Shown here in pieces: positions 1-10,186 of a stretch of DNA of 64,000 nt. The translations under genes were made by a program, and so were the position numbers. The notes beneath the pieces are model-generated. The model saw nothing but the letters and a program-made list of their open reading frames with translations, did not search any database and was not told the origin of the DNA. The stretch is from Gigaspora rosea. Taxonomy: Eukaryota; Glomeromycota; Glomeromycetes; Diversisporales; Gigasporaceae. Position 1 is the first letter of the stretch, and each line of letters starts with the position of its first letter. The stretch lies in the NCBI GenBank assembly GCA_003550325.1, contig QKWP01001226.1, positions 64,458 through 128,457 of the forward strand. The letters are read 5' to 3'.

Positions 1-75
1 TCGATATACAGTACATACACTTTAAAATATCAATTCATTTCCTTAACAGATTTACCTTGCAGGCAGATAAAAAAT

Positions 76-134
76 TACTCACGCACGTACATACGTACGT
101 TCGATAATACTGCGTATGTATGTACGTGCGTATA
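76..134. repeat. Short imperfect hairpin
   Basis: ACGCACGTACATACG on the left is mirrored by CGTATGTATGTACGTGCGT on the right around a short loop. It is a potential stem-loop with no recognised function. It could be the core of a small foldback element or simple-sequence slippage of ACGT-type repeats. Confidence 0.5.
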
Positions 135-843
135 GTAACTAGTAACAGGTAAGCAGAAATTATAAATTACATGTGAAGGTAAAGAGAATGAAAAATGAAC
201 TAACCAAAGAAAGAATTTATTTAATTTAATTTGGCAATCAATTTTTGATCTACATATGGTGCGCGACTAGTTATAATGATAGCATAGAATGTTCATATAT
301 CTTGATTAGCATGAAGAAACAAGAAAGAATAACTGTGCATCTTGTTTATGTGCAGGTAACTTTACCAGAATATTTATCGATCATATGATTATTCTTATGA
401 TGGCACCCTTTTACATAACTTTTGTTAACTTGGAAATTTTTTGGCAAAAAAAAAAAAAAAAAAACTACAAATTTATAATGCAAGATTAATTTTAGTTCTA
501 GATTTGTACTCTTTTTGAAATTAATGAAAACGACTTTACGCGATACAAAATTTTTTGAAACTTAATTTCATTGCCATTACGTACATTAAGTAATCGTTTA
601 CAATAGCGTCAATGAATGAATGATATCCCTTACTGTTTTCTGTGAACAATCATTAACTATATTGTGTTATTCATTTAAATAGCACCCAACTTTCCATTTT
701 TGATTGAACCCGCATCTGCGCATGAAAACAATGTCTTATCTCTTTATATCTTTTGATACAGCTTTATATGATAACCTTCTTTAGCAATTACAAATTTCAA
801 GAATATTAATTCATATAATTTGTGAGAAAAAAAAATGTTTTTT

Positions 844-1092
844 CTAATCATGTAGATTAATTTTGTTGTTCTTATCACTTTCTTCTATAATACTCATGTA
901 TTCAGCTAAATCCGTCCAATAATCACCGTCATCTTGTGTGGAATTATCGTCATACTGGTCGTCAAAATCATCCCTGCCTTCTTCATTTTCATTAAATTGA
1001 GGATTTTGGTGTGATGTGAAATTCTCTACGACAATATTTATAAATATGCCAAGAGAAAAGACTGTTGCTACTGCGATTGCCCAAGCTCCCAT
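844..1092 (-). CDS. Small acidic single-pass membrane protein, hypothetical
   Basis: An 82-residue ORF starting MGAWAIAVATVFSLGIFINI. Residues 1-22 form one hydrophobic segment that could be a signal anchor. Residues 35-75 are strongly acidic and polar, with clusters of D, E, N and Q. The composition changes sharply from membrane segment to acidic tail and is unlike random translation of AT-rich DNA, which is why I list it. It has no introns. I do not recognise a family. The predicted topology is a membrane anchor with a short acidic tail. It could be part of a longer spliced gene, and no neighbouring gene suggests a role. Confidence 0.42.
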   Translation of the reverse strand: MGAWAIAVATVFSLGIFINIVVENFTSHQNPQFNENEEGRDDFDDQYDDNSTQDDGDYWTDLAEYMSIIEESDKNNKINLHD

Positions 1093-1667
1093 TTGTTTAT
1101 ATTACAAATTTCAAATTATGAAAATTTCTTGAGATTTGGAATTTAAAAATTCGTATAAAATGAAATTTTTTTTTTATTTGTCGATATAGAGTTTTGATCT
1201 TTAATTACGCAGTTAAAAAAAAAAGTTTATTAAATCAATATTTATCAAGCTAGTGTTTATACTGGTCACGTACACTGATATAACAATTTATGAATATACG
1301 TAAGTATGTAGTAATGCTGGCTTTAAAAAAAATTAATTACGTTCTCACAGTTTATAATAAATTTTTAATCAATTTAGTTAGATAACTATCGTTATAAAAA
1401 ATATTTTTTTAATTAATACAGTCAAAAAGTTCAAAGCATTTTAAATTTAAATAGTTCATATAAAAGTTTTATACTAGATATTATACAGTGCCTGCAATCC
1501 AACTACAGTATAAAAATTGTTTATTTAAATTTTTTAATTTTTACTTTTTAAGCTGAATTTCTTGTAACTTTAAAAATATTATCTTGTTACTGTATAACCA
1601 AACAATTTGTCTTATTTAATTTAAAGCTATTTATAAATACTGTATATTATTTTTTTAACGCACCCAC
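1093..1667. other. AT-rich intergenic stretch
   Basis: I see no coding signal, RNA gene or clear repeat structure here. It contains homopolymer A and T runs only. Confidence 0.5.
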
Positions 1668-1865
1668 CTGATAAACCAATCAGATCGTAGGATCTGGTGT
1701 AACGTGAAATCGACTACTCTTCGCGCTCTAACAAAAAAATTCCTTGCAAAATTTTACTATAAACTTTTCTTTTCACCTATGCACTACTCTCACCTCACCC
1801 TAACCCTAACTAACAAAAATAACGGGCTATTTTGGTTGGTTTGATTTCACGTTACACAGATCTTA
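1668..1865. mobile_element. MITE-like element, GGTGTAACGTGAAATC family
   Basis: Terminal segments are inverted: ATCTGGTGTAACGTGAAATC near 1692-1711 and GATTTCACGTTACACAGAT near 1841-1859. Between them lie GCTCTAACAAAAAAATTCC and a telomere-like stretch, CACCCTAACCCTAAC. The same building blocks (an end like GATCAGGTGTAA, an interior like CTAACAAAAAATTTCTT) recur near 14.7-15.1, 20.0, 28.0-28.3 and 60.4-60.6 kb, so this is a dispersed non-autonomous family. No ORF. Confidence 0.55.
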
Positions 1866-2356
1866 TAGAATACGTTCAACGTACTGTACCTGCACTAAAT
1901 TATTATTCTTTAAACTTTATATTTTAGTAATTTATATTAGAGACAATTTATATATATCACTTAACATTGTAAGATATTTATCTAATTGACTAATGTAAAT
2001 TAGTTGCTTAAATAGTTATATGCAGTACTTTAAAATATTTTTTGAAAATATAATATTTTATTAATAAAAAATTATTATAAAATTACTTTAAAAAATATTT
2101 ATATTTATTGTACAAAAATAATAAAAAAGTAATCTCAAGAACTCTACTTAAAAAAAATAATATATTTATATTTATTAAACTATATTATAGAGTAAAAACA
2201 ACTATAATATTTTTTATTTAAAGCTATCTATTATATTAAATTTAGATAAATTTTTTACTTTTAACCATTTAATTTGAATAAATATAAGTTTTTAGTAGTA
2301 GAAAATCTGGCCTTAATATTTAATAAATTTAGTTAGTTTTGTGGTATAATTGAGTT

Positions 2357-2913
2357 TTTTAACTACAATCACCTCTCTCTAATCCGATCCTTCTCTAATC
2401 CAAACACTATTAAACTCTTTCTAAACCAAACAAAATCTTCTAGAACATTTGTAAATTTTATTATAAAGTTCAGATTAGCCATATATACCTTTTTGAGAAC
2501 CAAACTTTTTCAAATTTTATATAATAAAAATCAGTACAGTCAGACCTCCATAAATGCAACCTCCATAAATGCAATACCTCCCTAAATGCACGTTTTTTTC
2601 TATTCTGTAAAATGTTATTAGTGCTAAATGCACGTTCTATATTCTGTAAATGCTCGTTCTCTTGAATAACATTTTATATTACACTAACCTCTCTAAATGC
2701 ACGTGGCCAATCAAATTTTAGTATTTAAGATAGGTCATATAGTTTTGATAGAAGTTACACAAACTTGATAATCTAATTTTTAAAGCTGCAATCTAATTGG
2801 CTCTCTCTAAATGCAAAACTCCCTAAATGCATGTTGTAGACTTGTCCCTACGAGTTGCATTTATAGAGGGTTGACTGTAGTTCTAGCAGTTTGGAATAGA
2901 GAAAGTTGACCAT
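2357..2913. mobile_element. Outer TIR element interrupted by a younger TACAGTC element
   Basis: The left end, ACAATCACCTCTCTCTAATC, resembles the reverse complement of the right end (TTTGGAATAGAGAAAGTTGACC at about 2889-2910). The 345-bp element at 2535-2879 sits inside it. Ends of the type C-A-R-T-C-A-C-C-T-C-Y recur in the window (26.6, 32.5 and 35.7 kb), suggesting one superfamily with TA target sites. The boundaries are approximate. Confidence 0.4.
2535..2879. mobile_element. TACAGTC-type MITE with TA ends
   Basis: Near-perfect terminal inverted repeats of about 25 bp: CAGTCAGACCTCCATAAATG at the left and the reverse complement CAGTCAACCCTCTATAAATG at the right, each flanked by TA. Subterminal CTAAATGCACG motifs are repeated on both arms. 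TA flanks and short TIRs fit a Tc1/mariner-like non-autonomous element. It has no coding capacity. Confidence 0.75.
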
Positions 2914-3029
2914 ATATATTAATAGTTGTAGTTTATATTTGTATATAGAACTTGCATCTAGATTTTTTAATAAATTTAAATTTATTAATAATAAATATTA
3001 TATTTGTTTATTTTTAGAGTTTCACAATT

Positions 3030-3250
3030 TAATTTGATTTTCAAACATTTGAATTAAATATTTAATTACTTCAAATTCAAATTTGATTATATTTGATTTG
3101 ATCAAATTCAAATATGATCAAATTTAATTTGATTTAAAAAATATTCAAATTCAAATTCAAATATTTGAATTAAATCAAATTCAAATTAGAGTTAATTTGA
3201 TTTGATCAAATTCAAATTAATCTAATCTTTGATTTAATTTAAATTTAAGA
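3030..3250. repeat. ATTTGA/TCAAAT low-complexity palindromic tract
   Basis: Dense alternation of TTTGAATTTGA-like and TCAAATTCAAAT-like words on both strands, so the tract can fold on itself many ways. The same word family appears at 15732-15998, and a C-richer version (CAAACTCAAACC) forms the arms of the foldback at 40862-42537. It may be a decayed subterminal repeat of such an element. Confidence 0.6.
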
Positions 3251-3415
3251 AATTAAATTTATTTTATATATGGGAATTAATAGAAAAAAAACAAATTATT
3301 TTTGTAAATTTTTAAATTAAAATATCTTGACAATTATTTAACCAATTTTTGATAAAAATTTTTTTATTTAGTTTTGAAATTATTCAAAATTAAAATAAAA
3401 AAAGGTTTTGTAAAA

Positions 3416-3672
3416 TAGTACACCTGCACTGTAGTGCACTTCTTTTATGTTTTTCAAAATTTTACTAGGGTAACCACTGTTGCATTTTTAACAAAAAATA
3501 ATCCTCTTGCAATTCTGTACTAATTTTGATTCTAATTCTAACCCTAACTTTAATTTTGACTTTAACTATAACTTTGACTCTAACTTTAGCTCTAACCCTA
3601 ACCCTAACCCTAACTCTAATCATTATTTATATCTGTTACTATAGGGTGCACTACAGTGCAGAGTGCACTATT
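3416..3672. mobile_element. MITE with telomere-like interior
   Basis: The inverted ends are TAGTACACCTGCACTGTAGT at the left and, reverse-complemented from the right, TAGTGCACTCTGCACTGTAG. The interior (about 3530-3620) is a degenerate run of TAACCC/TAACTC/TTAACTT-like hexamers including three consecutive TAACCC units. No ORF. The hexamer run is internal to the element, so it is not a telomere. Confidence 0.6.
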
Positions 3673-3837
3673 TACTAATTCTTATAAGCTTGGCAAATTT
3701 GCAAAGGTTGTTATATAAGGCCTATATAATAAATAATTGTAATTATAATAAATAGTTATATTAAGAGTTGACTATATTTTTCAGAATTCTAAACAATAAA
3801 TAAGTTTATTTTTAAATAAAATTAAATTACTATATCT

Positions 3838-4050
3838 TATTATGAATAAGCACCCTTTTTTAAAATTTTAAACTTAAACATTTTGACAATTAACTAATCA
3901 AATTTAATAAAATTTCTTTTTTTAAAAAAGTTTATAAATTTATAAAATTTTTTAAAAAAAGAAATTTTATTAAATTTGATTAGTTAATTGTTAAGATATT
4001 TAAGTTTAAAATTTTAAAAAAGGAGTGCTTATTTATGATAAAATATTGTA
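3838..4050. repeat. Long AT-rich hairpin
   Basis: Two arms of roughly 90 bp: ATGAATAAGCACCCTTTTTT and onward is mirrored by AAAAAAGGAGTGCTTATTTA at the right end. The arms include TTGACAATTAACTAATCAAA and its inverse. Probably a foldback mini-element. A related arrangement is at 25200-25445. Confidence 0.65.
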
Positions 4051-4820
4051 AGATTATAGTAATAATATATAACTTATAAAAAATAATGAATTTAAAAATA
4101 ATATTTTCTTTTTTAATTTAATAAAAACTTTGAATCTAATTGTTCAGAGCATAGCGACAGACTATTAGTATTTATGTCTTGTGAATATAAGTTACGTTGT
4201 TGATATATTTATAGTTATTTTTTTGATTCATCTGCATAAATATTGTGAAAATCATATCAGAAATATAATTAGATCACATAGGCGGATGGACAAAAAATTT
4301 CAAATTTATATTTCTAATATGTTCAAATTTGTAATTTGTGTAATAAAATGATCATCATATGATATGCTCCGGACCAGCATGGTGGACATTCGATTTGATT
4401 GGTTTGAAGATCACTGGGTTACACAATATAAAAAAAATTTTTAAAGTAACCCTTACTATGAAAAGCCACATCGTCAATTGACAACTCGTAGTTTTACATA
4501 ATAAAATTTTTTTAAACCATATAATAGTATTCTTCAACTCTTTGTACGTCTTCTGTAAAAAAAGATCAGTATAGATCAAATATGGTATATGGTATGTAAC
4601 GAATGAGTTAATTGGCTATTAATCATTATATAAATTTATTTATTATTAATAAATGTTTAGGTTCTAGCGAAAAATTACAATAGCAAAAAGTCTCATACCG
4701 TGGGTTAATTTAACAACGTGCACTTAGAGAACAATGGAAAAAGCGCTTATAAAAGTTTTACAGTATAAGGGTTTTGCTTACTAATTTTAATATTTCTTTT
4801 TATTCTTATTATTGAAAATA

Positions 4821-4889
4821 ATGGGACAAAATAGAATAACGATGGAAAACTATTTTGGACCTTTCGAAGATTTGAGTTGTATTATTGAG
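4821..4889 (+). CDS. Possible 5' exon of an unknown gene
   Basis: ATG at 4821 opens 23 codons (starting MGQNRITMENYF) and ends in GAG directly before a GTAAAC donor-like site at 4890. The composition is coding-like but short. Fifty bases downstream a retroelement begins (4940), so any further exons would lie beyond the insertion. I do not recognise it, and no acceptor can be paired with it. Confidence 0.22.
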
Positions 4890-4939
4890 GTAAACTTTAT
4901 TCATTTATATACTTGTAATTATATAAGAAATAAATTATT

Positions 4940-5995
4940 TTGGCGGTGACTGACCGGAAAATCTGGACAGGCAAGAGCCCCTATGGCAAAGTGGGGCCAC
5001 CAACCTGGCCGCCGGAGTCGTACCGGAGGAAAAGGGCATGTGTTATAGAAGCATAAACCAAGGAAAGGAAGACCTTAGGCACCTAAAGCCTGGCAGACAG
5101 ATCCTTCCGGGCCAACTGAATTGGTAGTCTGGAATGACTGGGAAAAAGGATCCAAAAAGTGACTGATCGGGTACTGGGGTTTAGTGAACTTCGCAAGGGC
5201 AGACAGAACTATTCGGCCAATAAGAAGTGAAAGCATGGAGGTGTGTATGTGTCAAGACCCAACGGAGCTCTGGGCGTACCTATATGGGAGTCTTCGGACG
5301 TTAAGAGGATCTGGGACCACCAATACGGGTATATGCTGGTATAAGTGCATGCAGTGGTAATCGGGTTCACCTAGCCTCATGATGCCATACAACTATATTC
5401 GGTACTGGAAGCATTTGCGAACATGCCCAGGAACCTCGCCATCATAGCAGGAAGTACAGTCGATCGCACATTTCCAAATTCGGAACGTTAAATCCTGGGT
5501 CCTCAAGTTGCAGGAAACCGGCTGGTTGTAGCAGCATGCAGGCTTGAGATACTTACCCTTGTGGTAGAGGCAGCTGCATGGCTTGAGATATGAACCCCCG
5601 AGAAGTACGCTAGTAAGGGATTTTCTGGGTAACCAGATTTTGGTACACCAACTTGGAAGCATAAAGCGCCTACCTGGCAACACACACCAAATTGGAAGTG
5701 ACGAATTAGGAAATGTGAGTAAAGTAGCGGACATGTGGACGTTGATTGTTGGTTGAAAAGGGACGTAAAATCCAGGTCAACTATATAAATGGGAATATTG
5801 AAGGCTCTGGTGTGTTTTAGCCGTGGATAAAAGGTTTCATAGCCTGAAGTCCTAATCTCAATACTTGTATATAATATGTATGTATAAAAGGCACCACCAT
5901 ATGTCAATTTGCTTAAGTATTAATAAAGTTTGGGGCAGGAGCTACACCCCTAATATTAAAAAAAAATAAAAATAAAAAATAAAAATAAAAAAAAA
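4940..5995 (+). mobile_element. GC-richer retroelement copy (family A), probably 5'-truncated
   Basis: The tract is much more GC-rich than its surroundings and ends in an A-rich tail (about 5949-5995). It is flanked by near-identical 13-mers, GAAATAAATTATT at 4927-4939 and GAAACAAATTATT at 5996-6008, a TSD with one mismatch. The segment around 4990-5180 matches the reverse complement of the copy at 28526-29484 (shared words GCCGGAGTCGYACC, GAGGAAAAGG, GCACCTAAAGC, CAAGGGCAGA). The tRNA-like head of that copy has no counterpart here, so this copy is likely 5'-truncated. The ORFs in it lack conserved motifs, so it looks non-autonomous, a long SINE or LINE fragment. Confidence 0.72.
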
Positions 5996-6244
5996 GAAAC
6001 AAATTATTAAATTTAATTATTTTCTATTTATGGTATCATAGAAACCTTCGGAATGTTTAAGAGCATGTATTGCATGCGGTACAAATTTTAGAACGTATAA
6101 AGTTCAAAATTTCAACACAGTATGTATGATATGCGACATGTCCTATTTATAGCACAATCAAGAACAAGACCTACAATGAATTTTTACCTGCTTAGAAAAA
6201 ATTCCAACGATCCAAATATATCTAAGGTTAATAGCAGTAAAAGG

Positions 6245-6436
6245 TTAAATTTTTTTTAAACTAGTTTCTTTTCCCTCTTTAGCTTTCTTTAATTGAATAA
6301 TTCCTATTTTTTCTAGAGCCTGGGCATCTTTTCAAACATTAGCATAATCTTTTTCTAATAACTGAGCTAATTCTTGTAAAGAATTTGGTTTTTGGCTCAC
6401 TAAGCAAGAGTATAATATTTTGTCTTCTTCACACAT
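6245..6436 (-). pseudogene. Bacterial-type winged-helix (HTH) regulator fragment with in-frame TGA
   Basis: From an ATG at 6436 the frame reads 63 codons to TAA at 6245-6247, with one TGA (6332-6334, codon 35). The translation has a prokaryotic-style helix-turn-helix: SLQELAQLLEKDYANV, then the TGA, then KDAQALEKIGIIQLKK, matching the pattern of MarR/ArsR-like or antitoxin HTH domains in which an aromatic or polar residue precedes (R/K)D. If TGA is read as Trp, as in Mollicutes, the domain is complete. The frame can be extended upstream through another TGA at 6509-6511. A second ORF fragment, overlapping that upstream extension in another frame and ending at 6487, suggests a compact bacterial gene pair. 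I infer transfer from a Mollicutes-related endobacterium. The alternative is an ordinary fungal pseudogene with a nonsense mutation. The HTH call is firm; the origin is not. Confidence 0.6.
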
Positions 6437-6486
6437 TCGCAAGTATTTTCTTAATTGTTCTTTTGCCTTTTTGTAATAACATTTTT

Positions 6487-6630
6487 TTATATTCGCAAAT
6501 AATTGTTTTCAAAAACTGCAATATCAACTGAATAGCTTTTCTTTTCATTGTGAGGAGTAAGAGAAATACGAAATTGGGGATGCGTTTTTATTTCATTTTT
6601 ATAACTACAAAGTCCATGTGTTGATGAAAC
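6487..6630 (-). pseudogene. Conserved-looking ORF fragment upstream of the HTH ORF
   Basis: Reading leftward from about 6630, the frame encodes a run that includes SSTHGLCSYKNEIKTHPQF and SYSVDIAVFENNYLRI before TAA at 6487-6489. The composition is coding-like with no stops over about 47 codons. Its 3' end overlaps the upstream extension of the HTH frame, an arrangement seen in prokaryotic operons such as toxin-antitoxin pairs. I do not recognise the family. No start codon lies in frame within the open stretch, so the 5' end is missing. It may share the origin of the HTH fragment. Confidence 0.4.
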
Positions 6631-6649
6631 ATATGAATTAGAATACTTT

Positions 6650-6855
6650 TATCTTCACAAAATTAATGTTGAAAAGGATGAATATAAAGCATTTGACCAG
6701 TTTGAAAAATCTGCTAACATGGGGCATACTGAAGGAATTAATTGTCTTGGTTATTATTACGAATATGGAATAGAAGTTAAAAAGAATAAAAATTAGCAAA
6801 CATGTATAACCCTAATGGAATATATCAAGTTGGTTATTGTTATTATTTAGGACCT
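6650..6855 (+). pseudogene. Sel1-like repeat fossil
   Basis: One frame reads AFDQFEKSANMGHTEGINCL and then GYYYEYGIEVKKNKN before a TAG at 6794-6796. The +1 frame then continues NMYNPNGIYQVGYCYYLG. Together these are two adjacent Sel1-like repeats (A-x-x-W/F-x-x-A-A-x-x-G-x-x-x-A-x-x-x-L-G-x-x-Y-x-x-G), a family greatly expanded in glomeromycete signalling proteins. A stop and a frameshift break it and there are no flanking exons, so it is a dead fragment. Confidence 0.72.
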
Positions 6856-6899
6856 CGTTCACAACTAACACAAAGGCTTTTAAATAATCTATTGAGGGG

Positions 6900-7752
6900 C
6901 TTTTGTTGTTTACACTTGGCACACAGGACTAATCAGACATAAAAGCCTCACAGAATATTACCAATTACTCCTAAAATCGTGCTAATGGCTAGGATTTGGA
7001 ATTGAAATGCTTATCAATTTTTTATATAATTTACTTTATGGGTTTTTAAATAGTTTAAGCTCTGATTATGGATTTGGCATAGAAGAATGCGAGTATCGTA
7101 TCGACTATTTAATCAAATTTATATCAATTATATTGATCATTTTATTATGATCAGATTTTTATCAAAAATTAAAATAATTTATCGAATGTAATTTTAAGTT
7201 TCTTATTTATAAATAAAGAAAAGCACAAATTCTAAAAGTATCAAATATTGCACTTATTTTTCCAATTTTTTTAATTGAAACTGTTCGTATGAACTGTTTC
7301 AAAATAACTACGTTTTATTTTTTACTAAAGTTTTAATTAAGTTTCGATTTATATGTTAGGACAATTTTTTTCGTCCAACTTGATGAAGGTTCAAGCATTC
7401 TATAAAGTGAATGTTCAAAACCTACATATTAATAAAAAAAAATAACATAGCTTTATTCTTGACTTTATATAAATAACTTGTAAAATTTTAAACCAATTGC
7501 ACATTTATATCATAAGTTGATATATTTTAAAGTAAGTCTTATTGTATAATATAATAGCAATAGCCTTATTTTATTGAGCGATAAATTGATTTACATTCAA
7601 AAAATCCGTACTATGATAAATTACATAGTTAACTGATTAAATAGTCGATGTGACACTAGAGTGTTCGATCAACTATGTAAATCAAAACTATATGTGGTAC
7701 CATATAAAAATTAATTATTAAGGATTTTTGTGATCAGGATAGTGATTGATAG
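6900..7752. other. AT-rich intergenic stretch
   Basis: I see no supported gene or element here. Short AT palindromes only. Confidence 0.4.
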
Positions 7753-7762
7753 TGACTGGGAT

Positions 7763-7999
7763 TATATATGAGGACAAAAGCATTTCGGGTTCTAAAATCC
7801 GAAATTAAAATTTGAAGACAAAATTGTTTTTGACCTATTTTACTTGAAAGAAAAAATTATTTGATATTTTTTTTGAATAGATAAAATTATAAGGAACATA
7901 TCTATATAAATTTTATTTGATCTTCCTTATAAAAAATTTTAATTTTCTCAAATAAAGACGAAATAGGTCTTTTTTAAAAATCAATTTCAGTGGCATCAC
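7763..7999. mobile_element. 237-bp element, copy 1, with 10-bp TSD
   Basis: Begins TATATATGAGGACAAAAGC and ends GTGGCATCAC. The flanks TGACTGGGAT (7753-7762) and TAACCGGGAT (8000-8009) agree at 8 of 10 positions. It is the same length as, and highly similar to, copy 2 at 8784-9020. There is no clear terminal inverted repeat and no ORF. A 9-10 bp TSD is typical of Mutator-like elements, so a TIR-poor MULE derivative is possible. Confidence 0.78.
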
Positions 8000-8009
8000 T
8001 AACCGGGAT

Positions 8010-8280
8010 CAATAATTGCTTTTTTATATCTTTTTACTAAATAATAGGCTTCTCCTCAATATCTTAGTGCGAATTTGTAGTATGGTTCAATATCAATTAA
8101 TTTCGTTAGATCAATAATTGAATTTTTTTAACTTCTCATAATGAAATTAAACTTTTCTCGAAACTTTAGAGCATCAGTATTTTCGATTTTCAATGAATTT
8201 AATAAATCTTCAAGTGTATAAATATTAATAATGCTTCGATCAAATTATTTTTCAATAATTCATCACCCATATCATTACTA
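8010..8280 (-). pseudogene. TPR segment of a SPRY-TPR gene fossil
   Basis: The minus strand reads TLEDLLNSLKIENTDALKF, then REKFNFIMRS, a TAA at 8128-8130, SIIDLTKLIDIEPYYKFALR, then a TGA at 8056-8058 where the family has Arg (R-Y-R-G-E), then GEAYYLVKRYKKAIID. This is the same TPR pattern as the C-terminal exon of the gene at 46899-48297 (SEDLTRLLEIEPDNTIALRY). The stops, plus a frameshift near 8220, mark it as dead. Element copy 1 (7763-7999) interrupts it on the 3' side. Confidence 0.72.
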
Positions 8281-8345
8281 GTAGTTGCTATTTTACAAAA
8301 AAATTACAGTATTAAATTACAAATCAAACAAAAATACACTTATAA

Positions 8346-8540
8346 CTAGTCAGAATTATCTGCAAATTTAAATTTTCTACTGCCGAAATTTACTTTTATA
8401 AATCTACTTAAACAACACCCAATGGTATCACCAGTAGAAAACAATAACTCATAAAGATTGCCATTTTCAAGAGCAATAAAAATTGCTATTATCTCTATGA
8501 TAACTATCTTCCATTCTATGAAAACCATTAATAAATACAT
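8346..8540 (-). pseudogene. SPRY segment of a SPRY-TPR gene fossil, internally deleted
   Basis: The translation contains STGDTIGCCLS joined directly to KVNFGSRKFKFADNSD. In the SPRY gene at 46899-48297 the corresponding segments ([11 protein letters not shown] and VKVNFGNENFKYS) are about 45-50 residues apart, so the middle of the domain, including the TKNG loop, has been deleted here. It lies just upstream of the TPR fossil in the same orientation, matching the exon order of the intact paralogue. N-terminal SPRY exons are not visible. Confidence 0.65.
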
Positions 8541-8783
8541 TGTTCAATATGCCGAAAAATAAATAAAGTTTTAATTACCATGCATTCTATTTAAATTAAC
8601 CTCCTTCTTGCAAAATCCAATTCCAATAATTCTTTTAAATAAAAAAAAAAGAATTACAAGCAACATTTAAACAATTTTATTCTTTGTTTATAATATTAAC
8701 TTCAAAATAAAACAACTTGCATTGCAGAGAAATTAGATAATCTGCCCGTATTGCACTAATATCTTTATTGCTTTTGCCCAAAT

Positions 8784-9020
8784 TATACATGAGGACAAAA
8801 GCATTTCGGGTTCTAAAACCCGAAATTAACATTTGAAGACGAAATTGTTTTTGACCTATTTTACTTGAAAGACGAAATTATTTGATACTTTTTTTGAATA
8901 AACAAAATTATAAGGAACACATCTATATAAATTTTATTTGCTCTTCTTTATAAAAAAATTTAATTTTCTCTAATGAAGACGAAATAGGCCTTTTTCAAAA
9001 ATCAATTTCGGTGGCATTAC
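8784..9020. mobile_element. 237-bp element, copy 2, with perfect 10-bp TSD
   Basis: Begins TATACATGAGGACAAAAGC and ends GTGGCATTAC. It is flanked by TTGCCCAAAT on both sides (8774-8783 and 9021-9030). Its own TSD shows that it inserted independently of copy 1, so the pair is not a set of long terminal repeats although both lie in the same orientation around the SPRY-TPR fossil. Confidence 0.85.
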
Positions 9021-9030
9021 TTGCCCAAAT

Positions 9031-10170
9031 CTATGATTTAAAGAAAGATTATATTAATTGAAATGTTGCTGTATAGCTCTTTAAAACTCATAGAAGAATA
9101 TTCTTCTGATTGGCTGATGTAAATCAATTACTCGGGTAACTAATTTATACAGTTTATAGTACTTTTTCAAATTGCAACGTTTTACAATTTTATTTATGAA
9201 GATTTTTTTCATAATTAGATTCAGAAAAGCGTTGCCCTTCGTTATACAAAACAATTCCAAAATAATTCCCAAAACAGAGAACTTTACTTAGAAGTGAAGT
9301 TACTATGTATATTATTGTATTTTACAATAGTAAAACAGGTATACAAGTACTAATTATAAGAAAATAGTTGAGTAAAAAGAATGATCAAGATGTTTAAAGT
9401 GAAGTTAGATTTCGAAAATAGACTTTTACAAGCTCTTATTTTATTGTGTTTAGATTTAAATTACTTCTTTTAATACTTAAATTATTTTATACTTGTGTAG
9501 AACTTATTAAATAAATATAATATGGCTTTAGAATAGATAGTACATGTAGTATTACTATTAATTAATAATATAAAGATAGTAATGTATGGTTGTAATAACT
9601 GAAAAATAGAACTATTATTTAAGAATTTATACGAATAAAGAATGAATTTTTTTTTTCTTATTGTTAAATACAAATAAGAATACAGTAATAGTTAGAGAAA
9701 TATAAGTAATATTGCTAATTAATAATATATTTTGAAAGTAGTAACATCATTAGCGAAAGTAATAATAATTAAAAAAATTTAAAGTTTTTGTATCAGATAT
9801 CATTATTTGATTGACAATTATCATATCTTCCTAGGACTTTAAAACCGGGTTGATATATTCAGTTCGCAATTGATCTTCATGTAACTATATATCTAAATTT
9901 ATATAATGATCTATATTATGCATATTGTTTATTTGTTTACATTTTTTGACTAATTAAAACAAATGTCCACTATGCTTCTCTCCTCCATATCAAATATGAA
10001 GTATATATATAGTATATTATACCCAGCTACCCTTCACCAGGACACCCAAAATATACATAGATAGATCAGGTATGTGTTTGCTTATTTTTGAGGTTTTTAT
10101 ATAGATCTTTTCTATTTATAGTAATTTTTGCTTATTTTTGAAGTTTTTTATGCAGATCTTTTCTTTTTAG
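9031..10170. other. AT-rich intergenic stretch
   Basis: I find no gene or bounded repeat. ORFs here are short and of AT-biased composition (Ile, Lys, Asn, Phe), as expected by chance. Confidence 0.4.
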
Positions 10171-10186
10171 TAAGGGTGGTGACATA

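Noticed and set aside
3590..3620. TAACCC run as a telomere
   Set aside because: Only three perfect units, placed inside a TIR-bounded element, and similar runs lie in other mini-elements.
5393..5907. Two long minus-strand ORFs (113 and 134 residues) as genes
   Set aside because: They lie antisense within the retroelement copy, lack motifs, and are not conserved in the 28.5-kb copy.
7763..9020. Two direct 237-bp repeats as the LTRs of one retrotransposon
   Set aside because: Each copy has its own target-site duplication, and no primer-binding site or polyprotein lies between them.
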